Assembly (NCBI GenBank): GCA_003838065.1
Contig: QZAC01000231.1
Span: 1 to 21,138, forward strand
DNA: 21,138 bases
Direction: 5' to 3'
DNA from: Methanocalculus sp. MSAO_Arc2
GTDB lineage: Archaea > Halobacteriota > Methanomicrobia > Methanomicrobiales > Methanocorpusculaceae
In this document: positions 1-7,812 of the stretch, piece after piece
How the letters are laid out: every line of letters starts with the position of its first letter
Position numbering within the stretch: position 1 is the first letter of the stretch
Translations under genes and position numbers: made by a program
The notes under the pieces: generated by a model
Told to the model about the DNA's origin: nothing
Seen by the model: the letters and a program-made list of their open reading frames with translations, nothing else
Databases searched by the model: none

Positions 1-156
1 AGAGAGCTGAGAGGGATCTGCAGGGGAATTGGATTGTCAATACATACGAACCGGTTATTACTCGAAGGGCTCAATCCAGCATCGTACCATTAGCAGAGAA
101 GAAGGCTCATTGCTCTTGAGGGAAAACAGATACAGGAAACAAACGGTGGTATAACC
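1..156 (+). other. Region upstream of argG, with possible 3' end of an unknown gene and the argG ribosome binding site
   Basis: Two plus-strand frames are open from the left edge. One runs 3-119 (38 codons, ending TGA) and one runs from base 1 to a TAG near base 93. Neither encodes a recognisable motif, so I cannot say whether a gene enters from the left. The frame ending at 119 looks slightly more protein-like. Just before argG the sequence GGTGGT at 145-150 lies 6 bases from the ATG at 157 and is a good archaeal Shine-Dalgarno site. I see no convincing TATA box, so the argG promoter may lie left of the window or argG may be co-transcribed. Confidence 0.3.
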
Positions 157-1335
157 ATGTCGGAAAAAACCGTAGTACTATCATTTTCCGGAGGGCTTGA
201 CACCTCCATCTGTGTTCCGCTCCTAAAAGAGCAGTATGGATTTGACCGTGTCGTCACTGTTGCCGTTGATGTCGGCCAGCCCGAAGACGAAGTCAGAATG
301 GCAACAGAAAAGGGTGAGCTGATCGCAGATACCCATTATACAATCGATGCAAAAGAGGCGTTTGTCAGGGATTACATCTTCCCGGCTATCAGGGCGAACG
401 GATCCTATGAAGGCTATCCGATGGGCACTTCGCTTGCCAGACCATTGATCGCAGAAGAAACAGTTGCTATTGCTAAGAAAGAAGGAGCATCGGCTGTTGC
501 ACATGGATGCACCGGAAAAGGAAACGATCAGCTCCGGTTTGACTTCATCTTCAGGATGCATGGGTATGAGATCATTGCCCCGATGCGTGAGATGAACCTT
601 ACACGCGAATGGGAGATTGAGTATGCTGCAAAGCACAAGATCCCGGTGCCTGTTGCAAAAGACAAACCCTGGAGCATTGACGAGAATATCTGGAGCCGGA
701 GTATTGAAGGCGGGATGCTTGAAGACCCTGCATACCATCCGCCTGAAGAGATCTATCACTGGACAATAGCGCCACGTGATGCTCCTGACACTCCTGAACG
801 AATCACCCTAGAGTTTGAAGACGGAGTGCCTGTTGCAATCAACAAAGAGAAGATGGATGGTATTACACTTATCCAGACCCTCAACACCATTGCCGGCCGG
901 CACGGCATCGGCAGAAACGACATGGTTGAAGACCGGATTCTTGGCCTGAAAGCGAGAGAAAACTACGAACATCCAGCGGCAACAGTGATCCTGACCGCGC
1001 ACAGGGACCTGGAACGGCTCTGTCTCACCCGGGAAGAACTGGCATTCAAGCTGGGTGTCGATGATAAATGGTCTGAACTTGCGTACATGGGCCTTGTCCA
1101 TGAACCGCTCTATCATGCGCTCAACGCCTTCATTAACACCACCCAGAAACGGGTGAGGGGATCAGTCGATCTGGAGCTCTATAAGGGTGGAGTCCATATA
1201 CTCGGGCGGTTTTCACCTGATGCGATCTATTCAGCAGATCTTGTATCCTTTGACAGCCAAACCCTGGACCAGGCACATGCGGTCGGATATTCGGTCTTCT
1301 TTGGCCTGCAGGCGCGGCTCATACAGAAAAAATAG
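157..1335 (+). CDS. argG: Argininosuccinate synthase
   Basis: This cytosolic enzyme joins citrulline and aspartate using ATP to give argininosuccinate, the penultimate step of arginine synthesis. The 392-residue product has the usual length of about 390-410. The N-terminal PP-loop ATP-binding motif SFSGGLDTS is at residues 9-17. The HGCTGKGNDQLRFD segment (about 115-128) binds citrulline, aspartate and ATP. SIDENIWSRSIEGG (about 172-185) is another family signature. The ATG at 157 is supported by GGTGGT at 145-150. No other arginine gene is visible in the window. It converges on the next gene, with only one base between the two stop codons, so there is no room for a separate terminator. The family assignment is certain. 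Confidence 0.97.
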   Translation: MSEKTVVLSFSGGLDTSICVPLLKEQYGFDRVVTVAVDVGQPEDEVRMATEKGELIADTHYTIDAKEAFVRDYIFPAIRANGSYEGYPMGTSLARPLIAEETVAIAKKEGASAVAHGCTGKGNDQLRFDFIFRMHGYEIIAPMREMNLTREWEIEYAAKHKIPVPVAKDKPWSIDENIWSRSIEGGMLEDPAYHPPEEIYHWTIAPRDAPDTPERITLEFEDGVPVAINKEKMDGITLIQTLNTIAGRHGIGRNDMVEDRILGLKARENYEHPAATVILTAHRDLERLCLTREELAFKLGVDDKWSELAYMGLVHEPLYHALNAFINTTQKRVRGSVDLELYKGGVHILGRFSPDAIYSADLVSFDSQTLDQAHAVGYSVFFGLQARLIQKK

Positions 1336-1336
1336 G

Positions 1337-1741
1337 TTATTCCAGGAGTATCCCGGCATTCGGGCCGGGGGCACACTCATAGAACTCGGTAACCGACAGA
1401 ATAAGGAGAGACTTGCCAGGAAGATTTGGGCGTTTCTCATGGAGCATCGCCCGCATCTTCTCAACATTCTCGCCGCTTGTTTCAACGGTCACAGTACACT
1501 TGATCTGCACACACCCGCCCACACTCTGGCTCCAGACATACAGTGCAGCACGCGGGTTCTCGCGGACGTTCTGAAGAGTCTTCTTCATGAAGTTATCTGC
1601 AATCCAGATCGTTGTTTCATCCATCACCCAGATGCTTCCCATAGGGACAACATTGGGAACTCCGTCTTTTGATGCGGTCGCAAGCGGGAGAATCTTTACC
1701 TCGGCTATTGCGTCTTTTAATTTCTCATCAATTCGTGCCAT
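1337..1741 (-). CDS. Pyridoxamine 5'-phosphate oxidase-like FMN-binding split-barrel protein
   Basis: A small protein of about 134 residues of the PNPOx-like flavin-binding split-barrel superfamily. The family pattern is visible: LATASKDGVPNVVPMGS near the N-terminus, then a strand with IWIADNFMKKTLQNVRENP, the usual phosphate-contacting Lys/Thr and Asn-Pro region, then a barrel strand with ALYVWS. The substrate cannot be read from sequence; relatives are often called general stress or nitroreductase-like proteins. An upstream GTG at 1750 is also in frame, but GAGAGG ends only 2 bases before it and 11 bases before the ATG at 1741, so I prefer the ATG. A TATA-like TATATAAC sits at 1783-1790, giving the gene its own promoter. 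Family assignment is fairly secure; the function is not. Confidence 0.85.
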   Translation of the reverse strand: MARIDEKLKDAIAEVKILPLATASKDGVPNVVPMGSIWVMDETTIWIADNFMKKTLQNVRENPRAALYVWSQSVGGCVQIKCTVTVETSGENVEKMRAMLHEKRPNLPGKSLLILSVTEFYECAPGPNAGILLE

Positions 1742-1782
1742 GATCAACACATCCTCTCTCTGGAAGAGATAAACGGTTTCTC

Positions 1783-1790
1783 TATATAAC
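1783..1790 (-). promoter_or_regulatory. TATA box for the FMN-binding protein gene
   Basis: On the minus strand GTTATATAGAG lies about 45 bases upstream of the ATG at 1741. A start of transcription about 25 bases downstream would fall near 1760 and leave a short leader carrying the GAGAGG ribosome site. This is a pattern-based call only. Confidence 0.5.
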
Positions 1791-1813
1791 GATTGTGTCT
1801 GAGGAATTCCTGG

Positions 1814-3454
1814 TTATTGTATAAATAAATTCGTATCCATAAAACTGGCATTATCGAAAAGGCCGCGTTCAGTAAGCCGCAGTTTTGGAATCACCGTCAG
1901 CGCGAGGAAGGAGAGGTACATGAACGGGTGCCCGACAGCACCAAGCGATCGGGCATGCTCATCAAGCCGCGTGAGTGCCAGAACCACCTCGGGGTAGGGA
2001 CGATCCGACATAATACCGCCCCATGGCAGTGGCAACACGGTCTCTTCATCTTCAGAAACAACGACCATCGCACCATTGTGGGATGCCACCGTCCTGACCG
2101 CAACCAGAATATCTGCGTCATCAGCACCGACAGCAACGATATTATGGGAATCATGCGAGACACTGATTGCAAGTGCTCCCGCTTTCAGGCCAAAACCCCG
2201 GACCAGCCCAAGGCCCAAGCCGGCTGCATGGTAGCGGTCGCAGACGACAGCCTTGAGGATATCAGATCGGGTGTCGGGCAGGTTGGGTCCGATCACATCA
2301 TGGATTTCTTCGCGGGTGGTGATCTGGTTATGGATGATCCCGATCACCCGTGCAGGCCCGGTCCCGGAAATTGCCAGATCTGCTGCAGTCGGGAGCATGC
2401 ATCTGAAATGTGTATCAAGGGGTTGTGGAGGGGTATAGGGGATATCCAGCACTTCAACTCCTCTCTTAAAAGTTCGTTTCACCGAAAAGGCGCTTGAATC
2501 ATCAAGGACAACAAAATCCGCAATCCTCCCGGGCACAAGGGCGCCGCGGTCATGGAGCAGGAAGCGCTCTGCCGGTGTGAGGGTTGCCATTCTGAGGGCG
2601 ACTTCTTCCTCGATACCGGCCTCAAGGGCAATTCTGATGCAGTCATCGACTGAACCCTCGGCAAAGAGCATATCAGCATGCCGGTCATCAGTTGCAAACG
2701 CACACCGTGGTGCGGTCCTGCAGACTGCAAGAGGAGCCAGGTCACGGAGGTTCCGTGCGGCAGAACCTTCCCTCATGAAGATGTACATCCCTTTCTTCAG
2801 CTTCTCTTGTGCTTCATCAAAGGCAATGCACTCATGATCGCTTTGTATGCCTGATCTGATATACCAATCGAGATCCGGCCCCACAAGCATCGGTGCATGG
2901 CCGTCAACGATCCCACAGAGGCTGATCTTTGCCAGGACATCCGGGTCCCCGGCAAGGACCCCGGGAACATTCATCATCTCGCCAAGGCCGATCACCTGTG
3001 GATTGTCAAGCAACAAAGCCAGGTCGTCTGCGGTGAGGGTAGCGCCCGCACAATCCATCGGTGTTGCCGGTACACAGGAAGGAAGCATGAAGAAGATATC
3101 AAGGGGGGACCTCTCTGCATCATCCAGCATCGCACAAATCCCGTCTATTCCGGCAACATTTGCAATTTCATGGGGATCGGCGATCACTGTAGTTGTCCCG
3201 TGCAGAAGCAGCAGCCTGCCAAACTCTGCCGGGGTGAGGAGAGAACTCTCGATATGGACGTGTGCATCGATTAAGCCGGGTACAACCCGTGCACCCCTGA
3301 GATCGATTTCCTGCATTCCATCATACGCCGGGCCCAGTCCAAGGATATAGCCATCACGGATGGCAAGGGTATCATCGGTCCACTCACCGGCAAACGGGTT
3401 ATAGACCGATGCGTTTGTTATGATAAGATCTGCACAGAGAGGATCTGCTGTCAT
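1814..3454 (-). CDS. ade: Adenine deaminase
   Basis: An amidohydrolase-superfamily enzyme that converts adenine to hypoxanthine and ammonia in purine salvage. The 546-residue length fits the family (about 550-600). The metal-binding HVHIESSLL motif is at residues 65-73, followed by IADPHEIANV (91-100), then GIVDGHAP (about 181-188), QSDHE (about 205-209) and ATDDRHAD (about 254-261), all hallmarks of bacterial-type Ade. The C-terminal Ade domain carries SVSHDSHNIVAVG. The ATG at 3454 has GGAG six bases upstream. The gene stands on the minus strand upstream of the flavin-protein gene, which has its own TATA box, so it is probably transcribed alone. Nothing appears truncated or mutated. The assignment is firm; activity on other purines is possible but cannot be judged here. 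Confidence 0.95.
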   Translation of the reverse strand: MTADPLCADLIITNASVYNPFAGEWTDDTLAIRDGYILGLGPAYDGMQEIDLRGARVVPGLIDAHVHIESSLLTPAEFGRLLLLHGTTTVIADPHEIANVAGIDGICAMLDDAERSPLDIFFMLPSCVPATPMDCAGATLTADDLALLLDNPQVIGLGEMMNVPGVLAGDPDVLAKISLCGIVDGHAPMLVGPDLDWYIRSGIQSDHECIAFDEAQEKLKKGMYIFMREGSAARNLRDLAPLAVCRTAPRCAFATDDRHADMLFAEGSVDDCIRIALEAGIEEEVALRMATLTPAERFLLHDRGALVPGRIADFVVLDDSSAFSVKRTFKRGVEVLDIPYTPPQPLDTHFRCMLPTAADLAISGTGPARVIGIIHNQITTREEIHDVIGPNLPDTRSDILKAVVCDRYHAAGLGLGLVRGFGLKAGALAISVSHDSHNIVAVGADDADILVAVRTVASHNGAMVVVSEDEETVLPLPWGGIMSDRPYPEVVLALTRLDEHARSLGAVGHPFMYLSFLALTVIPKLRLTERGLFDNASFMDTNLFIQ

Positions 3455-3515
3455 AGACTGCTCCGACTATTATTGTTTTCAGAAATGACGTGTACAACCA
3501 GGAAACACGGACACC

Positions 3516-3863
3516 TCAAACTCTAAAATTCAGAATTCTGCCGGCGATTCTCCTCTCCTCAGAGAACACGATCAGGTGTGCCTTATAGGCACCTTCGGGA
3601 AGGTGCGCATCAAGGACCAGCGTATCTGTGCCTGGCTCGATCTCCATCCTCTTGATGATAAGCACCCTCTCCTCCAGCCGGAAACCATCGATCGAATTGA
3701 CACTAATCTGAACAATGAACTCTTCCGGCAGTACCTGATCATCGATAGTGATTATAAATGCAGGCTCCTCATAGACGAAGTCCACAACCCCGGTTGTCAC
3801 GCAACCGGTAGTCAGGGTGAATAAGATGCATAATCCTGCAAGGAGAAGAAAGAGTAATCTCAT
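3516..3863 (-). CDS. Small predicted lipoprotein
   Basis: About 115 residues from the ATG at 3863. It begins MRLLFLLLAGLCILFTLTTGC, a hydrophobic signal peptide ending in a lipobox-like LTTGC, so the mature protein is probably lipid-anchored at the outer face of the membrane. The mature part (about 95 residues) is beta-rich, with FIITIDDQVLPEEFIVQISV and a charged segment, and ends FRV. It contains no catalytic motif I recognise; a small beta-sandwich is plausible. A TTG-initiated version seven codons longer (from 3884) is possible but puts polar residues ahead of the signal peptide. A TTTATC element at 3889-3894 lies about 28 bases before the ATG, consistent with a leaderless transcript. The function is unknown. 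Confidence 0.7.
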   Translation of the reverse strand: MRLLFLLLAGLCILFTLTTGCVTTGVVDFVYEEPAFIITIDDQVLPEEFIVQISVNSIDGFRLEERVLIIKRMEIEPGTDTLVLDAHLPEGAYKAHLIVFSEERRIAGRILNFRV

Positions 3864-4208
3864 TACTTCATCATAGCAGAGCAAAAAAGATAAAGATTGC
3901 TATTGAATTATTGCAGATTGCCGGTGGCCCGGGATATCCCCTGGTTCAAGCTGCATCCGTTAAACCGACCCCGATCGAAACGATCAGAGCGCTTGATCAG
4001 GATGAGTGAGTATTCTGCCTGTGATGAGGTCGCAGATAGGGCACCCGGCGCTCTTCTCCAAACCTATTCAGATGGGATCATGGTGACAAGAGTCTGAGCA
4101 CTTCCCGATAACAGGTCGCTGTAATCAGTTTGGATCACCGGGCACGCATCCAGATGTGGTATCACGATTGAGGAAGCGATCTTGAGACCATAAGAGATTG
4201 ATGAGCGT
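3864..4208. other. Intergenic stretch without a convincing gene
   Basis: About 345 bases between the lipoprotein start and the 59-residue gene. One plus-strand frame (3897-4097, 66 codons) is open, but its product resembles nothing, has no ribosome site and shows no typical codon bias. The stretch contains a near-palindrome GATCAGAGCGCTTGATC at 3982-3998 and a symmetric GGGATATCCC. Its 3864-3900 end carries the lipoprotein promoter. I find no tRNA-like fold or repeat array. A small RNA cannot be excluded by eye. Confidence 0.5.
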
Positions 4209-4388
4209 TTACACCCGTTCAATCGTCACTTTTACCCGGTCTCCTGCCTTCAACCCATGCCCTTTTGGAACATCGATATTAAACCAGAGCGATTCAGGTG
4301 GGTCCTGTGACATCAGGCAGTCTCTTGTCTCATCGATATGAGCGATAAACTCAATCGTTTCTACTATCTCAGCTACTGTGTTGGTCAT
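4209..4388 (-). CDS. Small conserved-looking hypothetical protein (59 residues)
   Basis: Read on the minus strand from the ATG at 4388 to a TAA at 4209-4211. The product begins MTNTVAEIVETIEFIAHIDE, continues with QDPPESLWFNIDVPKGHG and ends GLKAGDRVKVTIERV. The last part (GxxxGDRVKVTIE) looks like the closing strands of a small beta-barrel, as in TRAM, TOBE or AbrB-like folds, but I do not recognise the family. Codon use matches neighbouring genes. It lies 28 bases downstream of the winged-helix gene on the same strand. There is no Shine-Dalgarno sequence. Instead a TATA-like CATATAATTT overlaps the stop of the upstream gene about 29 bases before this ATG, so it may be leaderless. The reading frame is very likely real; the role is unknown. 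Confidence 0.7.
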   Translation of the reverse strand: MTNTVAEIVETIEFIAHIDETRDCLMSQDPPESLWFNIDVPKGHGLKAGDRVKVTIERV

Positions 4389-4416
4389 AATAAAAAGGGG
4401 GGTTTTGAGAATAAAA

Positions 4417-4668
4417 TTATATGGCTCGTGACGTTACCATCCATGTGGTACTGTTTGAATAACTCCAGCGTTTAATCTCCAGATCATCACAGATCTCAGA
4501 GAGGATCGCGAGATTGGTCCCGACCTCTTTTGAGGAGAGGCCAAGATCACGGGCAATATATTTGGACTTGAAAAAATGCCGCCCCTTCTGTATACCCCCT
4601 CGCAGGTATCTCAATATCAGGTCCTGCGTCTCGTTATACTTGTTTCGGATAGAACCTGGTACAGTCAT
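4417..4668 (-). CDS. Small winged-helix protein, DUF7123-like
   Basis: An 83-residue protein with the pattern of a short archaeal winged-helix domain: NETQDLILRYLRG (helix 1), HFFKSKYIARDLGLSSKEVGTNLAIL (helix-turn-helix), then a beta wing with EIKRWSYSNSTTWMVT. From memory, haloarchaeal proteins of the DUF7123 family share the KSK.IA..LGLS.KEVGTN and W.YS.STTW signatures, so I place it there. DNA binding is inferred from the fold, not shown. The ATG at 4668 has a TATA box at 4700-4709 (TTTATATAAG on the minus strand), giving it a promoter separate from the RecJ-like gene upstream. It probably shares a transcript or a promoter-proximal relationship with the 59-residue gene that follows. The target is unknown. 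Confidence 0.75.
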   Translation of the reverse strand: MTVPGSIRNKYNETQDLILRYLRGGIQKGRHFFKSKYIARDLGLSSKEVGTNLAILSEICDDLEIKRWSYSNSTTWMVTSRAI

Positions 4669-4699
4669 ATGCCTAACCCCGTGTTACTTTTAACCAACC

Positions 4700-4709
4700 T
4701 TATATAAAT
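4700..4709 (-). promoter_or_regulatory. TATA box for the winged-helix gene
   Basis: AATTTATATAAGG on the minus strand, about 35-40 bases before the ATG at 4668, is a near-consensus archaeal TATA box. A start near 4678 would leave a leader of about 10 bases. Confidence 0.6.
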
Positions 4710-4721
4710 TAATTGTGGTGG

Positions 4722-4732
4722 AGAAGAAAAAA
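4722..4732 (-). terminator. T-rich terminator after the RecJ-like gene
   Basis: Minus-strand GTTTTTTCTTCTCC begins 9 bases after the stop of the DHH gene (4741). Oligo-T tracts of this kind end transcription in archaea without a hairpin. It closes the seven-gene run starting at 11969. Confidence 0.45.
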
Positions 4733-4740
4733 CGTAAATC

Positions 4741-6576
4741 TCATTGAACAGCTGCATCTCCAATCTTGTTTATCAGCCGTTCGATCACCTCAGATCTCAT
4801 CCCCTCGACAAACTTGATACTCCCGACAACAAGGTGTCCTCCTCCCGAAACACCGCCACCTGCAATCTCTGAACGGAGTTCCCTGACCATCTGCGGGATA
4901 TTCATCAGCACGCCGCGTGACCGGAGCACCACAAAATCAGGGCCAAGACCGAGAGTTACAACTGGTTCACCTTCATACTTTGTGCAGAGGACATCATGTA
5001 CTTCGCCTGATGTCTTGCCAGGAGGCGGAAATGTAAACCGGTGTGCGTACATCTCGACATCGGCGATGAAGAGATGCGCTCCTGACTGAAGCGTGCGGTG
5101 TTCGACATGCGGCATCAACGTCTTCACCTGATCAGTTATGGCTGCTTCTGCCTCCTCAACAAGTAGTGAAACAAGCTTTGTGTGAATATGTGGCCTTTTA
5201 TTAAGGTTAAGGATATCCTTGACGATCTCGCGGCCGTCATTGAACCTGAGCCAGAACTGTTCATAATCCAGGGCGAGTGCGATCTTCTTGCATTCCTCAA
5301 CCGGGTATGCATCAGCAACCAGGGCAAGGTACTGAGGCAGTTCGGGCGAATCGCTCCGGTCTGCAACCCCGGCAATGGCAGGAAGATGGCGGATATCTGA
5401 TTCAACATCCGGGTTGATCATCCTGGCAAGTTCGGTACCGATCATCCCGGCAGTGAGGCCAAAATCGCCTCCGACATGGTATGGGTTCACATGCGCTTTG
5501 AGAAACTGGTCAACGATCTCATCAGGATGGTGGTGATCAGCAACAACGATATCAAGATCATATACCTGTGCAATTCTGTATGAAGGCATGTCCTCCTCGG
5601 TTGAACCATTGTCCATCAAAAAGATGAGAGGGAGTTTCTGGCCAAACCGGACACTATCCTTGAGCATGAAATCCAGATCACGGGTAATATCCTCGATCTC
5701 ATAGAATGGTGCTTTTGAGGGGGAGCGTTTGAACAGGTAATATTCAGAATCAGCATCAGATGCATGCTCCCGGATCAGGGCAACAACTGCTGTTTCGACT
5801 GCTGCAGCGGCAGATATGCCGTCTGCATCGGCATGGTGGCGAAGGATGATGGGCTGCTGGGTAAAGACCGCCCGCCTGATGATCCCTGCGAGTTTCTGCA
5901 TCTCCGGCCTGAGTTTTGTCAGCACCTCACTCTCGACAAGAAACGGGATGTCTGCTGGTTCTGACCGCAGGTCAAGAGCCGCCTCAATCCGTCCCCTGAC
6001 TTCGCCCGCCTCAGTTCCTGTAAGAACATCCAGGGACGAAACCTCGATCTGAAGCTGGTTATTCCGCTTCATCACCTCGCCTGAGACCCGAACGATATCG
6101 CCGGTATTTGCAGCTGGATAAGCCCTGACACCGGCTTCTATGAAAGCAGCGGCATTTTCCGTTCCGGTCTCATCGATAATGGTGAAGATGGTCGGCCCGC
6201 TCGTCTGTTTAATCTGGGCCAGTTCTCCTTCAATGGTGACGCGACGGCCAATCTTTTCTCCAATATCTGAGAGCTGTGTTGTCTTGATGGATCGGGTGAC
6301 AAGCAGAGTCGAATAATCGTCAAGAACCACTTCATGGAGATCGATGTTGCCGTTTGGGCGGATCTGTGCGACCAGCACGAGGATCTCCTCCCGCTCCCGG
6401 TGTTGCGTTACGGCATTGCTCTTATGAACCAGTCCTTTGACAGAATTGTTCAGCATCACAAAAGTCCCAAAGTTCGCAAACCCCTGGACCTTCCCGATGT
6501 AGATATTCCCCTGCTGTACATCTTCAATCTCGCATCCCGGACCAAGTTTATAGACCGTCTCTTTTTCATTTGTCAT
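4741..6576 (-). CDS. Archaeal RecJ-like DHH-family protein with S1 and OB domains
   Basis: A 611-residue protein with the COG1107-type layout. An S1-like RNA-binding domain covers about residues 20-90 (GNIYIGKVQGFANFGTFVML), an OB-fold about 108-182, a DHH phosphoesterase domain about 240-480 and a DHHA1-type C-terminal domain. Metal-binding motifs are intact: RHHADADG (246-253), LMDNGS (320-325) and the DHH box VADHHHPDE (345-353). The C-terminal GGGVSGGGHLVVGS matches the DHHA1 glycine-rich motif. Family members are 5'-3' single-strand exonucleases or nucleases acting in repair, replication or RNA turnover; which activity applies here is not shown. The ATG at 6576 has GGAG seven bases upstream, and the gap to the preceding gene is 15 bases. 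It is the last gene of the long minus-strand run. Confidence 0.9.
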   Translation of the reverse strand: MTNEKETVYKLGPGCEIEDVQQGNIYIGKVQGFANFGTFVMLNNSVKGLVHKSNAVTQHREREEILVLVAQIRPNGNIDLHEVVLDDYSTLLVTRSIKTTQLSDIGEKIGRRVTIEGELAQIKQTSGPTIFTIIDETGTENAAAFIEAGVRAYPAANTGDIVRVSGEVMKRNNQLQIEVSSLDVLTGTEAGEVRGRIEAALDLRSEPADIPFLVESEVLTKLRPEMQKLAGIIRRAVFTQQPIILRHHADADGISAAAAVETAVVALIREHASDADSEYYLFKRSPSKAPFYEIEDITRDLDFMLKDSVRFGQKLPLIFLMDNGSTEEDMPSYRIAQVYDLDIVVADHHHPDEIVDQFLKAHVNPYHVGGDFGLTAGMIGTELARMINPDVESDIRHLPAIAGVADRSDSPELPQYLALVADAYPVEECKKIALALDYEQFWLRFNDGREIVKDILNLNKRPHIHTKLVSLLVEEAEAAITDQVKTLMPHVEHRTLQSGAHLFIADVEMYAHRFTFPPPGKTSGEVHDVLCTKYEGEPVVTLGLGPDFVVLRSRGVLMNIPQMVRELRSEIAGGGVSGGGHLVVGSIKFVEGMRSEVIERLINKIGDAAVQ

Positions 6577-6591
6577 TGATAAACTCCATTA

Positions 6592-7779
6592 TTATTCACT
6601 ATGTGGTGCACAGAGCGCCAGTAACCTGCATTCGCCATCACGGCGTCCCTTTGCGATGATCAGATCACCCGCATAGAGCCGTATATGCTTTCGTGGACGG
6701 TAAATCCATGTATCTCCGCGTTTGACTGCAAGGATGATCATACCGGTGACAGCGCCAAGTGACGCCTCTTTCAAACTCTTCCCGGCAAGATCTGATCCTT
6801 CCTGCACCTCAATTTTTGTAATGATCTCATCAGATTCCCGGATAATCTTCTGGAAAATCGGTGGAATCTCAATATCCCTTCTGATCACATCGACGACAAA
6901 GAAAGCCGCACTGCAGATCCCATCGGCAAAGGCTGCCATATGAAGGAGGCCCCGGAGGCTCTCCACATGCTGGATGCGTTTTGCAGCTTCAAGGACCCAG
7001 AGTTCAAGGCGAAGCCGCATTGAGTCCATGCGTTCGTTGAGCCAGACCACCTCTTCAGCGATGTCCTGACTGTCAAAGAGGAGCGCGGTATAGGCAAGTC
7101 CAACAGCAAGCTCACTGATATTCTTCATCTCAACGATGAGAAAAACGGCACGGTCAAGGTCATCGACGACATCCCCGATTGCAAAATCGATATATGGCGG
7201 ATCAATTCCTGCCAGCGAACAGAGGTGAGCAATACCGTCCTGTGGCCCTTTTGCAATGATAATATCCCCATTCTCAAGACGGGAGTGCTTATCAGGATCA
7301 TAGATCCAGACCCGGCCCCGACGTATCGCAATGATCCTCATACCGGTTGTGCTCTGGAGACGGATATCCCCGATCACAACGCCATCAAGATCAGATCCTG
7401 GTTTAACCTCGATGCGGATGGTCACCTCTTCTGCCTCAGGGAGGGCAAGCCTCATCCTGTTTGGGATCTGGATATCCTTGAGGAGCACCTTTGCGATATC
7501 TGAGGCGGCATTTGATATCCGCTCTGCCCCCTCGGCGATCTGCAGAAGGCCGCTCATCGATTCAGCTTCCTCCATCCTCCGCGCGCCAAGAATACTGGTG
7601 ATCCGCGCCTGGTAGAGGAGCAGGTTCATCGACTCCTCGAGGGTGATCACCTCGGCTGCAATCTCTTTGCTCTCAAAAAGGATCGCAGAATATGCCAGAT
7701 CGACCATCAGCTCAGAGACATCCTTCATCTCAATAAGGACATCTTTGAAGTTGACAGGCTGACGATCAGGTTCAAACAT
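6592..7779 (-). CDS. Duplicated PhoU-like / RCK_C (TrkA-C) regulatory protein
   Basis: A 395-residue soluble protein made of two tandem copies of a PhoU-like helical bundle plus a TrkA-C (RCK_C) ligand-binding domain (COG3273 type). Copy 1 has helices at about 11-110 (FKDVLIEMKDVSELMVDLAY) and RCK_C at about 118-192. Copy 2 repeats MKNISELAVGLAY near 218-230 and RCK_C at about 317-390. Both RCK_C units carry EVxxGSDLxG and end with GDxIIAKGxxDG. There is no transmembrane segment. RCK_C domains bind small ligands such as nucleotides or cations and gate channels. The next gene downstream of its promoter side (7813-9018) encodes an MgtE-type transporter without cytosolic domains, so this protein is probably its gating or regulatory partner. 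That is inferred from domain content and adjacency. Confidence 0.88.
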   Translation of the reverse strand: MFEPDRQPVNFKDVLIEMKDVSELMVDLAYSAILFESKEIAAEVITLEESMNLLLYQARITSILGARRMEEAESMSGLLQIAEGAERISNAASDIAKVLLKDIQIPNRMRLALPEAEEVTIRIEVKPGSDLDGVVIGDIRLQSTTGMRIIAIRRGRVWIYDPDKHSRLENGDIIIAKGPQDGIAHLCSLAGIDPPYIDFAIGDVVDDLDRAVFLIVEMKNISELAVGLAYTALLFDSQDIAEEVVWLNERMDSMRLRLELWVLEAAKRIQHVESLRGLLHMAAFADGICSAAFFVVDVIRRDIEIPPIFQKIIRESDEIITKIEVQEGSDLAGKSLKEASLGAVTGMIILAVKRGDTWIYRPRKHIRLYAGDLIIAKGRRDGECRLLALCAPHSE

Positions 7780-7812
7780 CTACACTATTCCTCTCTCTAT
7801 CACTACTTATCA

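Noticed and set aside
1187..1672. 161-codon plus-strand frame across the argG end
   Set aside because: Overlaps argG and lies antisense to the FMN-binding protein gene; the product is composition noise.
4020..4096. Possible box C/D RNA (GTGATGA at 4020 and CTGA near 4093)
   Set aside because: No terminal stem pairs the boxes, the spacing is long and no internal D'/C' pair is clear; chance match is likely.
3897..4097. 66-codon plus-strand frame in the gene-poor stretch
   Set aside because: No ribosome site, no recognisable motif, starts inside the lipoprotein promoter; too weak to call.
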